Source: CBDCGV01 sp965216955
GTDB taxonomy: Bacteria > Bacteroidota > Bacteroidia > Chitinophagales > JADIYW01
Length of the DNA stretch: 64,000 nucleotides
Direction: 5' to 3'
Assembly (NCBI GenBank): GCA_965216955.1
Contig: CBDCGV010000002.1
Location: 259,126 to 323,125 of the forward strand
Shown here: positions 17,275-23,955 of the stretch, in pieces
Position numbering within the stretch: position 1 is the first letter of the stretch
Layout of the letters: each line of letters starts with the position of its first letter
The notes under the pieces: model-generated
Told to the model about the DNA's origin: nothing
What the model saw: only the letters and a program-made list of their open reading frames with translations
Database searches by the model: none
Made by a program: the position numbers and the translations under genes

Positions 17275-18720
17275 ATGGGTACCAAATTATCTTTCCCAGA
17301 AAAAGGGGCAAATCAAACAGCTATAAAAAAAAGGATAGAAGAGCTTAAATCTTCAGATGTTGATTGGAAAAATGGCAAGGCCTTTAGTTATGTCTATTAT
17401 GGAGGAGATAAGATTGCCGATGTTGCGAAAGAATGCTATTTATCTTTTTTTTCTGAAAATGCCTTAAATCCTTCTGCTTTTCCAAGTCTTAGGAAAATGG
17501 AAGGTGAAGTGGTTCAAATGTGCGCAGATTTATTCAATGGAGATGAAGAAACCGCAGGTACAATGACTACAGGTGGAACTGAAAGTATATTAATGGCCGT
17601 TAAAACTGCTAGAAAGTGGGCAGAGACAAATAAATCAATAGAGGGTATTCCAGAAATCATTTTACCATCAACCGCGCATCCTGCATTTCATAAAGCCTGT
17701 TATTACTTTGGATTAAAACCTATCACCATACAAGTAAAAGATGATTTTACGGCTGATGTCGCTGCCATGTCGAAGGCTATCAATAAAAATACCATATTAC
17801 TCGTGGGGTCTGCTCCTTCCTACCCTCAAGGCGTACAGGATGATATACCAGCACTCGGAGCACTCGCAGAAAAAAAAGGTCTATTGCTTCATGTAGATGC
17901 CTGTATTGGGGGATTTATGCTCCCCTTTATTGAGGCGTTGGGAGAGCAACCCATTTTACCATTTGATTTTAGAGTTTCAGGAGTAACCTCTATCTCTGCA
18001 GATATTCATAAATATGGATTTGCAGCGAAGGGAGCCTCTGTTGTTTTATACAAGAATGATGATTTAAGAAAAAAGCAATTTTATGTTTATACCGATTGGA
18101 CAGGCGGCATTTATGGGTCTCCTTCTATGACCGGAACCCGATCAGGTGGTGCTATCGCCGCTGCATGGGGTGTATTGAATTTTGTTGGAAAAGAGGGATA
18201 TATACAAATCGCTAAAGAGACGATGGATGTAACCAACAAAATAAAAGCGACTATCCGTGAAATAGAGGAAATAGAAATACTTGGAAATCCCTGTATGACC
18301 TTAATAGCCATACACGCTGACAAATTAGACATTTATGATGTAGGTGATGAACTCAATGTAAAAGGCTGGTTTATTGACAAGCAACAAGATCCTCCAAGTT
18401 TACACTTATCCATTAATAGGGTGCACACAGGTAGTGTTGATTTATTTATTAAAGATTTAAAAGAGGCAGTAAAAAAAGCCAGTCAATTTTCAATGCCAAA
18501 ATTTTCTAAAAACCTACAATTATATGGCGCTAAAGGACTTAAAAAACTGCTTAGTAAACAACAGTTTGATAAATTGAGCAAGTGGATTTCTGATAATTCA
18601 GAAGTTGGCGGTAAGCGCCAAGCAGCAATGTATGGCATGATGGGCAGCCTAAAACAAGATGGAAAGCTCGATGATGTAATCCTAGACTTTATCAGCAAGC
18701 TCAATAGCCTTGATGATTAA
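17275..18720 (+). CDS. Sphingosine-1-phosphate lyase-like PLP-dependent enzyme
   Basis: This 481-residue protein belongs to the group II PLP decarboxylase/sphinganine-1-phosphate aldolase (Dpl1-like) family. It has VSYVYYGGDK-like substrate-entry residues (FSYVYYGGDKIADVAKECY), NPSAFPSLRKMEGEVVQM, TTGGTESILMAVKTAR (PLP phosphate site), HVDACIGGFMLPF (aspartate to the PLP ring nitrogen), and SADIHKYGFAAKGASVVLYKN with the PLP lysine at about residue 246. The family breaks long-chain base phosphates into an aldehyde and phosphoethanolamine, and most Bacteroidota make sphingolipids. It lacks the N-terminal membrane anchor of eukaryotic enzymes, as expected in bacteria. A related decarboxylase activity is the main alternative. 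Confidence 0.87.
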   Translation: MGTKLSFPEKGANQTAIKKRIEELKSSDVDWKNGKAFSYVYYGGDKIADVAKECYLSFFSENALNPSAFPSLRKMEGEVVQMCADLFNGDEETAGTMTTGGTESILMAVKTARKWAETNKSIEGIPEIILPSTAHPAFHKACYYFGLKPITIQVKDDFTADVAAMSKAINKNTILLVGSAPSYPQGVQDDIPALGALAEKKGLLLHVDACIGGFMLPFIEALGEQPILPFDFRVSGVTSISADIHKYGFAAKGASVVLYKNDDLRKKQFYVYTDWTGGIYGSPSMTGTRSGGAIAAAWGVLNFVGKEGYIQIAKETMDVTNKIKATIREIEEIEILGNPCMTLIAIHADKLDIYDVGDELNVKGWFIDKQQDPPSLHLSINRVHTGSVDLFIKDLKEAVKKASQFSMPKFSKNLQLYGAKGLKKLLSKQQFDKLSKWISDNSEVGGKRQAAMYGMMGSLKQDGKLDDVILDFISKLNSLDD

Positions 18721-18742
18721 TCTATCTGGCCGGTCTGTACAC

Positions 18743-18836
18743 TTTTAGTTACAAACTAAAACATGCCCAAACAGTAAAGTAAATTGTCCGTATGTTTTAG
18801 CTACGGATACAATATGTAGTCTAGTTTGTGACTACA
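18743..18836. repeat. Cluster of inverted repeats next to the recombinase gene
   Basis: Three hairpins lie in the 151 bp between the lyase-like gene and the recombinase stop. They are TTTTAGTT-aca-AACTAAAA (18743-18761), TCCGTA-N9-TACGGA (18787-18807) and TGTAGTC-N8-GACTACA (18815-18836). The first and third are also near-complementary to each other (TAGTTACAAACTA against TAGTTTGTGACTA, one mismatch). They could be terminators, or recombinase-related sites. Confidence 0.55.
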
Positions 18837-18871
18837 CCATCAATAAATCTAAAAACCTCACCTTACAATTT

Positions 18872-19918
18872 TCAAACAGCCTCATATTGTTCTAAGATAC
18901 TATGCACCTTCGTTATTTCTTCATCAATGTACGATTGTGCAAAATGTACATATCTATAAAAAGATCTACTTCCATCAGTATGTCCACTAACGTTGCGTAC
19001 AAGATGTTCTGGCATACCTAAAATAAGCATGGTGGTAATAGCCGTTCGACGCATCATATGCGAACTCATTAAATCACAAAATCGCTTTTCTATCTCCCCA
19101 CCCCTTTTCTTTACCTCTCCTAAAATTTCTCGTGTCTGAGTAATTGGTTCTACCCACCCTGCCAGCTCACCTATCTTTTTTAGGTTTTTATTAAAATTAA
19201 AAAGCGTTATGGGTTTAAATAGTGGCGTGCGCATACTGCGACTTTTATACTTCATATATATTTTTACCGCATAGTCGGGCAGGCGAACGGATGAATACGC
19301 TTTGGTCTTTTTAGATTTCACTTTCACATACCAGTTTCCCTCTGCAAATTCAAACTGCTTATTGGTCAACAAAAAGATATCAGAAAACCTTAAGCCTGTT
19401 GTACAACCAAAAACAAAGATATCCTTTATACGACGTTGTCCAGGTGTAAGACGCTTGTAAAAACACTCATCATGAATTAAAAATTTGAGCTGATCGGGAT
19501 TAAGGACTATAATGGGAATTTCTTCTTTACGAACATAAAACAGTCTTTGAAAATCGCCAGTAGGGAAATCTTTCTCATTTTTAAGGTAATTGAAAAATGT
19601 CCTCACATGCTTTACGTTAAGCCCCACATAATTATCATGACACCCTTTTTTGTATAAATAATTAGTATACTTCTGATAAAACTTCTTCCAATAACTTTTT
19701 TCTGATTTATATTCTCTGGTATTCAGCTTGGAAGCGTCTGCAATACGCAAATCAAAATTTGCTATTGTAGAAAACTGTTGCAAATTCCTATATGCCTGCT
19801 TATAATTTTCGATGGTAGGCGTTTTTATTCTCTCACCATTTTTTTTACGTCGCTTTCCCTTTTCACTTTCTCGAATAAAGCGCTCAAATAGCGGTAAAAC
19901 TGGTGTTGTTTTTTTCAT
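18872..19918 (-). CDS. Tyrosine recombinase (phage-integrase family)
   Basis: This 348-residue protein is a tyrosine recombinase of the Bacteroidota type. The N-terminal ~110 residues hold a SAM-like core-binding domain (TIENYKQAYRNLQQF and NYLYKKGCHDNYVGLNVKHV). In the catalytic domain the first arginine lies in CTTGLRFSDIFLL (about residue 177). It is followed by a lysine in KVKSKKTKAYSSVRLP, HMMRRTAITTM (HxxR), NVSGHTDGS (second histidine) and the nucleophile tyrosine in FYRYVHFA. All catalytic positions are present. The ATG at 19918 is preferred to a TTG at 19960. Its start lies 90 bp from the 186-bp repeat, which makes it the obvious candidate enzyme for the tip inversion; it may also be a leftover of an integrated element. 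Confidence 0.92.
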   Translation of the reverse strand: MKKTTPVLPLFERFIRESEKGKRRKKNGERIKTPTIENYKQAYRNLQQFSTIANFDLRIADASKLNTREYKSEKSYWKKFYQKYTNYLYKKGCHDNYVGLNVKHVRTFFNYLKNEKDFPTGDFQRLFYVRKEEIPIIVLNPDQLKFLIHDECFYKRLTPGQRRIKDIFVFGCTTGLRFSDIFLLTNKQFEFAEGNWYVKVKSKKTKAYSSVRLPDYAVKIYMKYKSRSMRTPLFKPITLFNFNKNLKKIGELAGWVEPITQTREILGEVKKRGGEIEKRFCDLMSSHMMRRTAITTMLILGMPEHLVRNVSGHTDGSRSFYRYVHFAQSYIDEEITKVHSILEQYEAV

Positions 19919-20008
19919 AAAAAAAAGGTCGATTTCTACTAAAGTATGCAATTTTTTCAAAAAAAATAATTAGGGAATGTACTATATTTATTGAAGTTCT
20001 TTGATAAT

Positions 20009-20194
20009 AGATTACCCTCCTAACGGAACTGCCGCTTATAAATGGACAGCAAGTAGTGCTACGGCGTCTATTCTCATTAGGTTGTACGGTGATGTTAATT
20101 TTGATAAAGAGGCTGTAATTGACAACTTTAAAGTGATTTATGAGGCCACTACGCAATTGGCATTTTTTAATCCCGATGGTGAAAAGTATAGGTT
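20009..20194 (+). repeat. 186-bp perfect inverted repeat, copy 1 (orphan-tip side)
   Basis: These 186 bp are identical, in opposite orientation, to 25488-25673 inside the giant Rhs gene. I compared the two base by base. The repeat codes from DYPPNGTAAYKW through GEKYRFGF, the end of the last beta-sandwich module and the start of the Rhs core. Sequence outside the two edges is unrelated on the upstream side and differs on the downstream side, where the tips diverge. Confidence 0.97.
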
Positions 20195-20384
20195 CGGCTT
20201 CCAAGGACAAGAGATAGATAGCGAGGTTAAGGGTGATGGGAACTCAATAGCATTTACCCATCGAATACATGACCCTAGGTTGGGCAGGTTCCTTAGTGTG
20301 GATCCTTTGGCTCCTGAATACCCTTGGAATAGCACTTATGCCTTTAGTGAAAATAGAGTGATTGATAGAAGGAAGAGAGTTTGA
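20009..20384 (+). pseudogene. Orphan Rhs tip: displaced Rhs core fragment without a start
   Basis: This frame enters through the 186-bp repeat and continues into a second version of the Rhs-associated core: FQGQEIDSEVKGDGN, HDPRLGRFLSVDPLAP, YPWNSTYAFSENRVID. That is the hallmark DPRLGRxxSxDP sequence that precedes variable toxin tips. No start codon, signal peptide or promoter fits, so it is not a gene by itself. After ENRVID the usual family continuation is GxELEGxE; here the frame breaks at about 20367 and resumes shifted as EGREFDYY. Restoring it requires removing one A or adding back about 11 bases. The piece is a silent alternative end for the giant Rhs gene at 24449-39637. Confidence 0.88.
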
Positions 20385-20562
20385 TTATTACTTAGTAGCT
20401 TTTAGGATAAGAGAAGGAGATACATATATTTCTATTGCAAATGAATTAGAAACTGAACATGGAATTAGCGTTACCTGGCAAGAGCTACATGATATAAATG
20501 GATGGGATCCAACTGAGTTACCTCCAGGAGAATTGATGCAGGTTTTTAGAAACTGTTGGTGA
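20368..20562 (+). pseudogene. Orphan Rhs tip: LysM-like segment
   Basis: This frame continues the orphan core (EGREFDYYLVAFRI) and contains a LysM-like sequence, IREGDTYISIANELETE, then WQELHDINGW and ELPPGELMQV. LysM domains bind peptidoglycan or chitin, and Rhs tips often carry such a domain ahead of the toxin. The frame ends at 20562 (VFRNCW). Removing one A from the AAA run at 20550-20552 lets it read on as TVGDAEAAGLSIYLSPSD into the toxin segment. The true polypeptide would therefore be one continuous tip, now broken by two frameshifts. Confidence 0.75.
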
Positions 20563-20578
20563 TGCTGAAGCAGCAGGT

Positions 20579-21169
20579 TTGAGTATATATCTTTCACCAA
20601 GTGACGATATGCAAATTATAAATAGAGATGCTTTAGGTATTTATCAAGTAACTCAATTATTAACAAAATTGTCATTGTTTACTTCTGGAGATGATGCAAA
20701 CGTACTTTCAGAAGGTGTTCATCTAGACGGTGAAGTTGCAACAACTGGAGAAAAGTTTCTTGCGGGAATGTTTGTATTACTTCCTATTAGCGGTAAGGCA
20801 GTTGGTAAAACTATAGAATTTTTAGTTGGTTATGCTAGGACTGCAGAGTCTTTAACAGCTGGAGGAAGGACTTATAAATATACAGAGGATTATTATAAGG
20901 CAGTTAATAAGTTAGGTACCAATGAAAGAGTTGCTGCGCATAAGCAGTCTGCCAAAAATATTGCAGAGGCTAATGGGTGGGTCAAGGATAAGAAATTAAC
21001 AAAACAAAAAGGGAGAGATTTTTATGTTGACAAAAAAACGGGGAATAAATATGGTCTAGATACTCAGCATGGAGACTTTGAAGTATATAATAAGAAAAAT
21101 AAACACCAGGGTTCAATTAACTTTGATGGAATTAAGAATAAAAAAAGAAATCCTAACTATGATTTGTAA
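20579..21169 (+). CDS. Orphan Rhs tip: colicin-E3-like 16S rRNA nuclease domain
   Basis: The last ~45 of these 196 residues match the cytotoxic domain of colicin E3/cloacin, which cuts 16S rRNA in the decoding centre. The motif YGLDTQHGDFEVY corresponds to YEWDSQHGELEGY of E3 and keeps the catalytic Asp (161), His (164) and Glu (168). The terminal KKRNPNYDL corresponds to the E3 end PKRNIKKYL and keeps the arginine (190). The upstream ~130 residues (GEKFLAGMFVLLPISGKAVG, then a helical AHKQSAKNIAEANGW) look like a pre-toxin linker. The frame is open from about 20552, and the TTG at 20579 is only the first possible start; the piece belongs to the orphan tip and is not an independent gene. A putative immunity gene follows after 6 bp. 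Confidence 0.82.
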   Translation: MSIYLSPSDDMQIINRDALGIYQVTQLLTKLSLFTSGDDANVLSEGVHLDGEVATTGEKFLAGMFVLLPISGKAVGKTIEFLVGYARTAESLTAGGRTYKYTEDYYKAVNKLGTNERVAAHKQSAKNIAEANGWVKDKKLTKQKGRDFYVDKKTGNKYGLDTQHGDFEVYNKKNKHQGSINFDGIKNKKRNPNYDL

Positions 21170-21175
21170 AATTAT

Positions 21176-21466
21176 ATGGAAAATTTAACACTTACACAGG
21201 GAACCATTGTTCAATTTACATATGAACATGACGGACATACGCAAGAAGATAATCAATTTATCTTGGCCGAATGCTTTGAGTCTAATTATTCCTTTCAAAT
21301 AATATGCATAAAAGGTTATCATTCTGGTTGTGTGGAGGGATATGTTGAGAACGAAATTATCAAAGGACCAATTAGCTTCCAACATCTAAAGAAAGAGCTC
21401 AATCGAAATTTTCAAAAAATTTTATGGAATTCATTTGAAATTATAGTGGCACATTCTCCGAGCTAG
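21176..21466 (+). CDS. Putative immunity protein for the orphan rRNase tip
   Basis: This 96-residue acidic protein has no signal peptide or membrane segment. It begins 6 bp after the colicin-E3-like toxin segment on the same strand, the standard place for a cognate immunity gene. Its sequence (GTIVQFTYEHDGHTQEDNQF, then GPISFQHLKKELNRNFQKIL) does not resemble the colicin E3 immunity protein, so the family is not recognised. The abundance of acidic residues in the first half suits binding to a basic nuclease. Its own ATG and lack of frame damage suggest it is kept functional while the toxin frame is broken, as orphan immunity genes often are. Confidence 0.7.
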   Translation: MENLTLTQGTIVQFTYEHDGHTQEDNQFILAECFESNYSFQIICIKGYHSGCVEGYVENEIIKGPISFQHLKKELNRNFQKILWNSFEIIVAHSPS

Positions 21467-21499
21467 CGCGAGTGTTCAGCTTCAGCGTCACTCGTGCTT
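21465..21499. repeat. Hairpin after the immunity gene
   Basis: AGCGCGAGTG and CACTCGTGCT pair around a 15-base loop that itself repeats TTCAGC. It begins at the immunity stop codon and could act as a terminator; it looks like one of the dispersed hairpin repeats of this region. Confidence 0.6.
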
Positions 21500-21504
21500 A
21501 ACTC

Positions 21505-21541
21505 CCCATCTGGCGCAAGCTTGTAGCTTGTGCCAGATGGG
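21505..21541. repeat. REP-like palindrome, full copy A
   Basis: The outer arms CCCATCTGGC and GCCAGATGGG and inner arms CAAGCT and AGCTTG form a nearly perfect 37-bp palindrome. Related full or half copies lie at 22004-22019, 22658-22685, 23332-23357 and 23919-23955, around the RAYT transposase gene. Confidence 0.85.
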
Positions 21542-21624
21542 TTGATGATATTGTATTTGACAAAGTTGGAGAAGCTATAACAAATGTTGTAAACAATGAA
21601 AAAAGTGAGAAAATTTCTAAATAA
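21541..21624 (+). pseudogene. Possible vestige of another toxin tip C-terminus
   Basis: An open frame of 27 codons (VDDIVFDKVGEAITNVVNNE, then KSEKISK and stop) begins directly after the REP-like palindrome. It overlaps the start of the following membrane-protein gene by 29 bp. A toxin end overlapping its immunity start would look like this, with the rest lost at the palindrome. The stretch is short and could be chance. Confidence 0.3.
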
Positions 21625-21991
21625 TATAATCTATACTTTTTATGATTATTATAGGACAGGACCGACTGCCTCTATACCTTTTTTTAGTGCCATCACTGCT
21701 ATCGTGATGATACTTTTCATGAATTTAGCTGTCATAGTTTTAAACATAAAAAATTATTTTTCTTTGGATTATAAATTTTATTCATTGAATGATAGTGAGA
21801 TAACTAAATGGTTAAAAAGTGCATGCCTAGTTCTTCCTTTGTATCTTCTCTGCTTTTTATTCTTCAAAAAAACGAAAGTTGATAAAATCAAATTGACTGA
21901 CAATATTAAACGAAAGTATCAAGTGGGAATAGTAATATATATATTAGTCTCTATTTTATCTTTGATCCTTATTATTATGAAGTTGGAATAG
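21596..21991 (+). CDS. Small membrane protein, possible orphan immunity protein
   Basis: This 131-residue protein has three predicted membrane segments: ASIPFFSAITAIVMILFMNLAVIVL (about residues 24-48), SACLVLPLYLLCFLFF, and VGIVIYILVSILSLILIIM near the end. No family is recognised. It lies on the same strand and just downstream of the orphan toxin/immunity pair, separated by a hairpin and a REP-like palindrome. Membrane immunity proteins against pore-forming or lipid-targeting tips have this size and shape, so an orphan immunity role is possible but inferred only from context. Its start overlaps a short open frame that may be the last part of a lost toxin. Confidence 0.55.
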   Translation: MKKVRKFLNNIIYTFYDYYRTGPTASIPFFSAITAIVMILFMNLAVIVLNIKNYFSLDYKFYSLNDSEITKWLKSACLVLPLYLLCFLFFKKTKVDKIKLTDNIKRKYQVGIVIYILVSILSLILIIMKLE

Positions 21992-22003
21992 TTAGGAGTT
22001 AGG

Positions 22004-22019
22004 GGCTTGCGCTAGATGG
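22004..22019. repeat. REP-like half copy
   Basis: GGCTTGCGCTAGATGG matches one arm of the REP-like palindrome, in the variant with CTAGATG seen at 23919-23955. The partner arm is missing. Confidence 0.5.
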
Positions 22020-22158
22020 TGTTTTCTCTTAGAGAATTGGCTAAATCATAATATCCCCCAATATAATATGAAGGTATTTCCTTCTTCAATATCGTGTTCA
22101 ATCAGCTAAGATGAGGGAGATTAGAACTTTATTTCCTTCTGGAAATTAAAATTGAAAA

Positions 22159-22590
22159 ATGTTTTTTTATAAAAGAAAATTAAGAAAAGCAAAAGAGGCC
22201 CATGCTAAAATAGGTTATCCCGCTTTCTCTAAAGAAGAGCAATTTAAAATGATATTTCATGAGGATTTTCAACCCATAATAGATCTTACGAAATATAAGT
22301 TCGTGTCGGGAGATATATTAAATAATTATATTAATATTGATCTTAAAGATTTTGTTGAGTATATAAAAAACAATAAGAATATTTTATTTCAAAAGTATAA
22401 TATTAATAGAAGTGGAATTAAATATGGCTTTTGGATCAAGAAAATCTCTAATGGTTATAAAGTTCTGCATAAAGAAAGAGGAGAAATTGTTTTAGGCTTT
22501 GATTTTAATAATGAAGATGAGTTGATTACTTTTTATGCTAAATTATTTTTATCTGGGATACAAAAATATAGTCACTTGAATCCAGTCTAA
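22159..22590 (+). CDS. Hypothetical cytoplasmic protein, possible orphan immunity protein
   Basis: This 143-residue basic protein has no signal peptide or membrane segment and no recognised family. It begins FFYKRKLRKAKEAHAKIGYP and ends FYAKLFLSGIQKYSHLNPV; the middle (GIKYGFWIKKISNGYKVLHKERG) suggests antiparallel strands. It is the last plus-strand gene of the orphan-tip side, ahead of a strong hairpin at 22626-22655. Small single genes of this kind downstream of Rhs tips are frequently immunity genes for other tips. That role is suggested only by position. Confidence 0.55.
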   Translation: MFFYKRKLRKAKEAHAKIGYPAFSKEEQFKMIFHEDFQPIIDLTKYKFVSGDILNNYINIDLKDFVEYIKNNKNILFQKYNINRSGIKYGFWIKKISNGYKVLHKERGEIVLGFDFNNEDELITFYAKLFLSGIQKYSHLNPV

Positions 22591-22625
22591 AATTAAAAGC
22601 CTAACTCTTCATAGTTTAGCAAAAA

Positions 22626-22655
22626 GCTGTCCGTTGCTGAAAGCGAACGGACAGC
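22626..22655. repeat. Second palindromic repeat family, copy 1
   Basis: GCTGTCCGTT and AACGGACAGC pair around the loop GCTGAAAGCG. A second copy is at 23536-23561. This copy follows the last plus-strand gene and may also terminate transcription. Confidence 0.8.
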
Positions 22656-22686
22656 CCCATCTGGCGTAAGCTTGTAGCTTGTGCCT

Positions 22687-23235
22687 TCAATATAAAAATC
22701 TAACTTTTAATAGGCCTTTTCCTCCATAATAATCAATTGCACTACTCCATACCCAATCTTTTGGTTCTTTAACAAAACCTCCCTTTACAGGGTTTTCATG
22801 AAGATAGTTAAGCTTTTGATTTACCATGTAACTATCCCACAACTCTATTGGATGATTATGTTGTTGCCAAAATTGCCAAGTTCTATTATTTCCATTTTTT
22901 GTTCCTGCAATTTTGAACAAATTCATCATCCACTCTTTTATACTTTCCCCATAATACTGTTGTATTATTACTTTTAGTTGTTTTGATGTGAATGTTTTAA
23001 AATCTCTTAAAATGTTTTGCATAGGTTGATCGTTTGTTCCTATTATAAGGTGAATGTGGTTAGTCATTATACACCAGGCATATACAATCAGACCTTTATT
23101 TTCTTGGCAAAACCTTAAACTTTGAATGATACATTCTTTATAATTGTCTCTTGTAAAAACATCTATCCAATTTACTACTGAAAGTGTAACAAAATATGGT
23201 TGACTTTGATCTCTGAATTTATATTTACGACTCAT
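22687..23235 (-). CDS. REP-associated tyrosine transposase (RAYT, IS200-like Y1 family)
   Basis: This 182-residue protein is a Y1-transposase domain protein of the RAYT kind. It has YFVTLSVVNWIDVFTRDNY at the start, CIMTNHIHLIIG with the HxH metal-binding pair (about residues 57-68), and IMQ-type helix sequence MQNILRDFKTFTSKQL. The NYLHENPVKGGFVKEPKDWVWSSAIDYYGGKG end is typical of the family. RAYTs cut single-stranded REP palindromes. REP-like half copies flank this gene at both sides and full copies lie within 1.3 kb, which fits that role. The gene is full length and undamaged. Confidence 0.92.
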   Translation of the reverse strand: MSRKYKFRDQSQPYFVTLSVVNWIDVFTRDNYKECIIQSLRFCQENKGLIVYAWCIMTNHIHLIIGTNDQPMQNILRDFKTFTSKQLKVIIQQYYGESIKEWMMNLFKIAGTKNGNNRTWQFWQQHNHPIELWDSYMVNQKLNYLHENPVKGGFVKEPKDWVWSSAIDYYGGKGLLKVRFLY

Positions 23236-23331
23236 AACTATATAAGGAGTCTAAGCATTCAAAAAATCCATAAATTTTAATAGAAAATTTACGTTTTGTA
23301 ATGTTGTACTATATTGTTGTAGTAATGTAGT

Positions 23332-23357
23332 CACAAGCTACAAGCTTGCGCCAGATG
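23332..23357. repeat. REP-like half copy, inverted, right side of the RAYT gene
   Basis: CACAAGCTACAAGCTTG followed by CGCCAGATG is the reverse complement of the left part of the full palindrome. The missing arm would be to its left, toward the transposase gene. Confidence 0.75.
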
Positions 23358-23472
23358 GGAATGCTAGGAAACACGCGCATTTGATAAAAACTAGCTTATT
23401 CATTGACCTAATTTGATGGTAATAACTTAATATATTTCCAACTCCAATTTAGAGGAGTATTTTAATCTAATT

Positions 23473-23596
23473 AAACTACGGAGAGTTAAGTTAAGGACAG
23501 CTTTTTGCTTAATACAAACTACGGAGAGTTAAGTATGTCCGTTGCTGAAAGCGAACGGACAGTTTTGTATTCTAAAAGAAACTACGGAGAGTTAAG
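23473..23596. repeat. Three direct repeats of 18 bp in a 366-bp gene-free stretch
   Basis: AAACTACGGAGAGTTAAG occurs at 23473-23490, 23516-23533 and 23579-23596 without a mismatch. The spacers (25 and 45 bp) differ from each other; the second contains the palindrome at 23536-23561. The whole interval 23236-23601 has no gene. It holds the right half REP copy, these repeats and that palindrome. Confidence 0.85.
23536..23561. repeat. Second palindromic repeat family, copy 2
   Basis: TGTCCGTT and AACGGACA pair around GCTGAAAGCG, the same sequence as in 22626-22655 without its outermost two bases. It sits between the second and third 18-bp direct repeats. Confidence 0.8.
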
Positions 23597-23601
23597 AAAT
23601 A

Positions 23602-23883
23602 TTATTTATCTGATTCATTGTCTTTAAGAGGTATTCCATAAGCTCCAGTTTTTCTTTCTTTTAATTCTTCAAATAAATAAGACCGAATAAGTCGAGTATA
23701 ATTCCCAATAGAATTTATACATATTATTACTTCATCATTAATCATATCAGTTTCAATATCATAACTAAGTTCATCATGTTCTATTTCTATAACAACTTCC
23801 TCATCTTTTGCCAAGGGGAAAGTATCCCCCCATGGTTCTATCCTAATCATTAATTCTTTATTACTTGTGTTTCTGTACTCCAT
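23602..23883 (-). CDS. Hypothetical acidic protein, possible second immunity gene
   Basis: This 93-residue strongly acidic protein (LAKDEEVVIEIEHDELSYDIETD in the middle) has no signal peptide and no recognised family. It lies on the same strand as the giant Rhs gene, 63 bp after the stop of the 161-residue gene and separated from it by a REP-like palindrome. Acidic, small and downstream of an Rhs tip, it could be an immunity gene, perhaps one left from an earlier tip. No sequence motif proves this. Confidence 0.5.
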   Translation of the reverse strand: MEYRNTSNKELMIRIEPWGDTFPLAKDEEVVIEIEHDELSYDIETDMINDEVIICINSIGNYTRLIRSYLFEELKERKTGAYGIPLKDNESDK

Positions 23884-23918
23884 GTTATTTAATACAACTT
23901 AACTATATTTTCAAGAAG

Positions 23919-23955
23919 CGCATCTAGCGCAAGCTTGTAGCTTGTGCTAGATGCG
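23919..23955. repeat. REP-like palindrome, full copy D
   Basis: The arms CGCATCTAGC and GCTAGATGCG enclose the same CAAGCT/AGCTTG core as copy A. Two arm positions are changed in both arms, so pairing is preserved. The stop codon of the 161-residue gene (23947-23949) lies inside it. Confidence 0.85.

Larger units (their letters stand above)
22658..23357 (-). mobile_element. RAYT-bearing REP-type element with inverted half-palindrome ends
   Basis: The transposase gene 22687-23235 is framed by two incomplete REP-like copies in opposite orientation. The left one (22658-22685) begins CATCTGGCGTAAGCTTG and loses the final arm. The right one (23332-23357) ends CTTGCGCCAGATG and loses its first arm. 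This is the structure expected of an IS200/IS605-related RAYT unit, about 700 bp, that may mobilise the related palindromes seen nearby. Confidence 0.65.

Noticed and set aside
20001..20384. Independent short gene starting near 20001
   Set aside because: The TTG at 20001 lies just outside the 186-bp repeat with no signal peptide or start context; the sequence is a displaced 3' part of an Rhs gene.
23473..23596. CRISPR array suggested by three equal direct repeats
   Set aside because: Only three 18-bp units, spacers of unequal length (25 and 45 bp), one spacer is itself a repeat palindrome, and no cas genes are in the window.
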